NCBI RefSeq assembly: GCF_020686945.1
Contig: NZ_JAJEPR010000007.1
Location: forward strand, 87,060 to 151,059
Direction of reading: 5' to 3'
Origin: Limivivens faecihominis
GTDB taxonomy: Bacteria > Bacillota > Clostridia > Lachnospirales > Lachnospiraceae
DNA: 64,000 bases
The notes below the pieces were generated by a model. It was not told the DNA's origin. It was given only the letters and a program-made list of their open reading frames with translations, and did not search any database. Positions within the stretch are counted from its first letter, which is position 1, and each line of letters opens with the position of its first letter. This document shows positions 60,674-64,000 of this stretch, one piece after another. A program made the position numbers and the translations under genes.

Positions 60674-61474
60674 TTACTCCTCGTCTCCGCCGTGCTCCTT
60701 CTTGTACTGCATGGGCGAACAGCCGTAGCAGCGCTTAAAGGATGAGGCAAAATAGGGATAATTCTGATAGCCCACCTTCTCCGCCACCTGATTGACGTTT
60801 GCCTTCGGCTCTTTCAGAAGAAGCGCCGCCAGCCGCATCCGCTCCTGAATCAGGTACTGACTGATAGAAATTCCATGGGCCTTTTTGAACACCCGATTGA
60901 GGTAATCCTTATTTAAAAACATCTCCTCCGCAATACCCGATACCAGAAGCTCGCTGTCCGAGAGATGCTGCTGAATGTACTCCTCCGTCTGCCGGACGAT
61001 CTCCTTTGCGGAGCGGCTGCCTTTTCCGGGTTCCATTCCTTCCTCGGGCCCGGAAAGTTCTCTGGAACCGTACTTCACCAGCTCCTGCTCCCGAAGCCTT
61101 CTCTGAAGCCCTGCACAGACCTTTTTCACGCGCTCCGCGATGACTTCGTAGGGTGCAGGTTTTAAGATATAATCGCTGCAGCCCAGAGAAATTGCATCCT
61201 GGGCGTACTCGAAATTCGCATGGCAGGTCAGAAAAATGCAGGCAATCTCCTTATTGATCCCCCGGATGCTCCGAAGAAGATCGATGCCGTTATCCCCGGA
61301 CATCTCGATATCGCAGAGCATCAGATGGATCTCCTGGGTGTTCAAAATTTTCAGCGCACTTTCCGCACTATAGGCCGTCCAGATCTTTCCGTCGATGCCG
61401 CAGGCCTTCCAGTCAATGCCATTCATCATTCCTTTTATCGTAATCACTTCATCATCCACAATCAGTAAGTTCAT
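60674..61474 (-). CDS. AraC-type response regulator (YesN-like)
   Basis: A 266-residue regulator: receiver domain (MNLLIVDDEVITIKGMMNGI, phospho-Asp in LMLCDIEMSGDNG) and a C-terminal AraC domain (LVSGIAEEMFLNKDYLNRVF, VNQVAEKVGYQNYPYFASSF). GGGAGG precedes the start. It overlaps the sensor kinase gene by 23 bp and lies just before the phased CGAC array, its probable target. Confidence 0.94.
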   Translation of the reverse strand: MNLLIVDDEVITIKGMMNGIDWKACGIDGKIWTAYSAESALKILNTQEIHLMLCDIEMSGDNGIDLLRSIRGINKEIACIFLTCHANFEYAQDAISLGCSDYILKPAPYEVIAERVKKVCAGLQRRLREQELVKYGSRELSGPEEGMEPGKGSRSAKEIVRQTEEYIQQHLSDSELLVSGIAEEMFLNKDYLNRVFKKAHGISISQYLIQERMRLAALLLKEPKANVNQVAEKVGYQNYPYFASSFKRCYGCSPMQYKKEHGGDEE

Positions 61475-63125
61475 CGTCTGCCTCCCTGGGTATTATAATC
61501 TGGAAACAGGTGCCCTCTCCCGGCATGGATTCCACCGAAAGTTTTCCTCTGTCCCCGTAAAAATAATGGATTCGCCGGTAAGAATTGGCGATGCCCACAT
61601 GAATCCGCCCTTCCTTTTCATGAGGAAAGACGCCGTTGTTGATATTTTCCACCATCTCCGGCGCCATGCCCGGCCCGTCATCGGAAACCGTAAAAACTGC
61701 CTCCTCGCCGTCCACATAGGCCTCCAGCCGGATATGGAGCTTCTGCTCATAGTTCATCACATGCTTGAAAATGTTTTCCACAAAGTTGTGGATCAGAAGG
61801 GGCGGCACTTCCACCTCCAGCGCCTCCGGGTCCACATCGTAGACCACCTCAAACCAGTCCGGATAGCGAAGCTCCGAGATTTCCAGATATTTCTGGATCA
61901 GCATAAACTCTCGCTCAAAGGGCTGGAGATCCTTTCCATTCTGAAAAATGTGCCGGAAATAATCGGAGAGATAGAGTGCCAGTTTCTGAATGCTCTGGTA
62001 ATTTTCGATCTGAGCAAAGCTGTAGAGCAGATTAAACATATTCATGAGAAAATGAGGCCGGATCTGCAGCTGGAGATTGCGAAGCTCCATCCGCTGTCTC
62101 GCCAGCTCTTTCTCATAATTTTCAATTTTCAGCGTCTTTAAACGGTCCGCCATATCGTTGAAAGTCTCATCAATGACCAGAAATTCCTCGGAGGCCTTCC
62201 GATAAGGAATCCGATAGTCCTGATCTCCGCCTTTTAAGAGGATCATCGCATCCCGGATCGCCTTTAAGGGCTGCACCACCAGCCTGTCCAGATTCAGAAT
62301 CAACACCGGAATCAAAAGTACATAGAGGATCATCAGTACGATGCAGAGAAGCTGAATCCAGGGGAGCCGAAAATAAGCCTCCGATTTCGGCACGACCAGC
62401 TGAATCAGAAGATTGGCTTTCTCCGGGACACAGCTCACGGAAAGTTTTTTTCTTCCTGTCTCCGCACTCCCCGTTCCCTCCAGAAAATGCACCTCCATAT
62501 CGGAAAAAGCAGCGCTTTTCAGCAGTTCTTCCTTCGAAGCATCCAATGAAAACAGGCCACCGTAATAGATATCTCCTGTCACGCAGACCCGAATCAGCCA
62601 TTTCATTCCACCGAGCTCGATGAGGCCCCAGCGGGCATAACCTTTTCCCCGCTCTTCCTTTAGCCAGTCGATGAGCTCTGTTTTCACCTGCACAGCCTTC
62701 ATGGAATTTACCCCGAAAAGATCCGTCAGCCCCGCAAAAGAAGTCCCCTCCTCAGGTCGGTACCAGAAATAGCCGTCCGTCGTGACTCCGTTCTTTGCAT
62801 TGCTGTTCAAATAAGAAACCAGGCTGGTCTCCGCCCGATAATAGGTTCCATCCCGGATCTCACGCTCTGAAAAAATCTTGAAATCATCCCGCTCCTTCAA
62901 AACGGAACTCAGGAAGTTATTAGCCGCCTCGATGCGGTTCTCCAGCTGCTGGGCCGTGAGCCGCACCAGACTTTCCATCGTCATCTCTGTCTGCCGGCAG
63001 GCATTTCCGATGGAAGTGCTGGCCGTATAGAGCGCCGCCAGGTTAAAGGGTGCAATAAAAAGAATCAGCAGCATCACAATCTTCCAGGTAATCGAATTTT
63101 TTGAAAAACGAAACTTCTTCCTCAT
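61452..63125 (-). CDS. Sensor histidine kinase (YesM-like)
   Basis: A 557-residue membrane kinase. Helices at about 14-32 and 275-300 flank an extracytoplasmic sensor domain; HAMP, the His_kinase domain with LQLQIRPHFLMNMFNLLYSF and an ATPase domain with HNFVENIFKHVM and VSDDGPGMAPE follow. It overlaps the response-regulator gene. It probably senses the oligosaccharide imported by the downstream LplABC-type system. Confidence 0.94.
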   Translation of the reverse strand: MRKKFRFSKNSITWKIVMLLILFIAPFNLAALYTASTSIGNACRQTEMTMESLVRLTAQQLENRIEAANNFLSSVLKERDDFKIFSEREIRDGTYYRAETSLVSYLNSNAKNGVTTDGYFWYRPEEGTSFAGLTDLFGVNSMKAVQVKTELIDWLKEERGKGYARWGLIELGGMKWLIRVCVTGDIYYGGLFSLDASKEELLKSAAFSDMEVHFLEGTGSAETGRKKLSVSCVPEKANLLIQLVVPKSEAYFRLPWIQLLCIVLMILYVLLIPVLILNLDRLVVQPLKAIRDAMILLKGGDQDYRIPYRKASEEFLVIDETFNDMADRLKTLKIENYEKELARQRMELRNLQLQIRPHFLMNMFNLLYSFAQIENYQSIQKLALYLSDYFRHIFQNGKDLQPFEREFMLIQKYLEISELRYPDWFEVVYDVDPEALEVEVPPLLIHNFVENIFKHVMNYEQKLHIRLEAYVDGEEAVFTVSDDGPGMAPEMVENINNGVFPHEKEGRIHVGIANSYRRIHYFYGDRGKLSVESMPGEGTCFQIIIPREADDELTDCG

Positions 63126-63157
63126 AAACTCTCCCCCGCCTTGTGTTTTCTTTTTAT

Positions 63158-63186
63158 AGTATAAGCAGGAACAGCGCTTTCTTCAA
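63158..63186 (-). promoter_or_regulatory. Promoter of the YesMN-type pair
   Basis: TTGAAG (plus 63181-63186) and TATACT (plus 63158-63163) with 17-bp spacing, 33 bp before the kinase start. Confidence 0.7.
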
Positions 63187-63272
63187 GTAACAAAAAGCAG
63201 GTGATCTGTGTCAAAAAAGTGTCAGGGATAATGTATGGACAAGTAAGAAATGAAAACAGAAATTCAGGCAAC

Positions 63273-63300
63273 AAAAAAACCCTTGAAAATCAAGGGCTTC
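63273..63300 (-). terminator. Terminator of the tRNA cluster
   Basis: GCCCTTGA / TCAAGGG stem (plus 63291-63298 and 63281-63287) with a TTTT loop and a run of seven T on the minus strand. Confidence 0.92.
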
Positions 63301-63306
63301 TAAGTA

Positions 63307-63392
63307 TGCCGGCGACCGGAATCGAACCGGTACGGGAGGTTAGTCCCGCAGGATTTTAAGTCCTGTGCGTCTGCCAGTTCCGCCACGCCGGC
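63307..63392 (-). tRNA. tRNA-Leu (anticodon TAA)
   Basis: 86 nt with a long variable arm; acceptor GCCGGCG/CGCCGGC, anticodon loop CTTAAAA, discriminator A. Last gene of the seven-tRNA cluster. Confidence 0.96.
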
Positions 63393-63423
63393 AATCACAC
63401 TCACATATTTCTATATGAGTAAA

Positions 63424-63496
63424 TGGGGCCTATAGGGCTCGAACCTATGACCCTCTGCTTGTAAGGCAGATGCTCTCCCAGCTGAGCTAAGACCCC
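63424..63496 (-). tRNA. tRNA-Val (anticodon TAC)
   Basis: 73 nt; anticodon loop CTTACAA between TCTGC and GCAGA, T-loop TTCGAGC, discriminator A. Confidence 0.96.
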
Positions 63497-63528
63497 AAAT
63501 TATGAAATTTACAAGTAAGACTTGTAAA

Positions 63529-63602
63529 CGACCCAGACGAGACTCGAACTCGTGACCTCCGCCGTGACAGGGCGGCGCTCTAACCAACTGAGCCACTGGG
63601 CC
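63529..63602 (-). tRNA. tRNA-Asp (anticodon GTC)
   Basis: 74 nt; anticodon loop CTGTCAC between CCGCC and GGCGG, T-loop TTCGAGT, discriminator G. Confidence 0.96.
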
Positions 63603-63633
63603 AAACATATACTATGATATTTTCCAATAGAAG

Positions 63634-63707
63634 TGGACCTTCGGGGACTCGAACCCGGGACCGACCGGTTATGAGCCGGTTGCTCTAACCAACTGAGCTA
63701 AAGGTCC
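63634..63707 (-). tRNA. tRNA with anticodon CAT (Met, or Ile2 after lysidine modification)
   Basis: 74 nt; acceptor GGACCTT/AAGGTCC, anticodon loop CTCATAA between ACCGG and CCGGT, discriminator A. It has full acceptor pairing, so it is not an initiator; elongator Met and Ile2 cannot be separated by eye. Confidence 0.93.
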
Positions 63708-63711
63708 AGAG

Positions 63712-63784
63712 AGCCGATGATCGGACTCGAACCGATAACCTGCTGATTACAAATCAGCTGCTCTGCCAATTGAGCCACATCGGC
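63712..63784 (-). tRNA. tRNA-Thr (anticodon TGT)
   Basis: 73 nt; anticodon loop TTTGTAA between GCTGA and TCAGC, discriminator T. Confidence 0.95.
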
Positions 63785-63804
63785 ACGTTAACCAAATATC
63801 ATAA

Positions 63805-63876
63805 TGACTCCTACGGGAATCGAACCCGTGTTACCGCCGTGAAAGGGCGATGTCTTGACCGCTTGACCAAGGAGCC
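63805..63876 (-). tRNA. tRNA-Glu (anticodon TTC)
   Basis: 72 nt; anticodon loop CTTTCAC, T-loop TTCGATT, discriminator A. Confidence 0.95.
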
Positions 63877-63924
63877 AAACATTAGAAAAAGGAAGCTTGT
63901 TCATCGCAGGTTTCCTTTTCTTAA

Positions 63925-63996
<72 letters not shown>

Positions 63997-64000
63997 TTAT

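Overview
The window looks like a chromosomal segment of a gut-type Clostridia bacterium, most likely Lachnospiraceae. The evidence is moderate G+C, strong AGGAGG-type ribosome binding sites, a DUF4317 protein, a split ThrE exporter, several YesMN-type two-component systems and many glycan-uptake operons with GH130, GH36, GH43 and GH106-like enzymes. Most genes are on the minus strand. Species cannot be decided from the sequence.

Layout. 1-6.1 kb: the 3' end of a surface protein, a small unknown protein, an MBL-fold protein with a degenerate active site, a 190-bp palindromic repeat element, a SEC-C protein, an ABC exporter and a broken ORF. 6.2-16 kb: phosphohexomutase, a large non-coding element (100-bp inverted repeats around eight 53-bp repeats), then a manno-oligosaccharide locus. 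That locus holds GH130_1 phosphorylase, cellobiose 2-epimerase, a GH130_2 gene with an internal deletion, remnants of two ABC permeases, a LacI regulator and a GH36 alpha-galactosidase. 16-18 kb: two GNAT acetyltransferases and upp. 18-24.7 kb: a Ugp-like ABC importer with a cytoplasmic phosphatase/phosphodiesterase and a divergent DeoR regulator. 24.7-30.3 kb: NhaC antiporter, DUF362 protein, orphan PTS-IIC-like protein, split ThrE exporter and a HAAS protein. 30.4-33.8 kb: NlpC/P60 + 3D cell-wall enzyme, tRNA-Arg and a YitT protein. 33.9-41.2 kb: a xylo-oligosaccharide locus (AraC response regulator, GH43, two permeases, lipoprotein SBP, divergent YesM kinase). 41.3-47.8 kb: flavodoxin-like reductase and a complete Opp/Dpp peptide ABC operon. 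48-54.3 kb: DUF4317 protein, OmpR/HisKA two-component pair, a fused M-S DNA methylase-like protein with altered motifs, and an MBL hydrolase. 54.4-63.1 kb: a GH106-like enzyme, two LplB/LplC-type permeases, an SBP, and a YesN/YesM pair that probably acts on a phased CGAC site array in front of the SBP. 63.3-64 kb: seven tRNA genes.

How it works together. The cell imports plant-type oligosaccharides (mannan, xylan and probably rhamnose-rich pectin fragments) through SBP-dependent ABC importers and degrades them inside by phosphorolysis and exo-acting hydrolases. Each locus has its own regulator. Only one sugar-type ATPase (UgpC/MsmX-like) is present for three intact importers, so it may be shared, or others may lie outside the window. 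The mannan locus appears decayed or misassembled: its phosphorylase and permease genes carry large deletions while the epimerase, GH130_1, GH36 and regulator are intact.

The least explained feature is the 8045-8756 element: a very regular 53-bp repeat array inside a long inverted repeat, with no associated protein. All functions are assigned by reading motifs and context; no database search was run.
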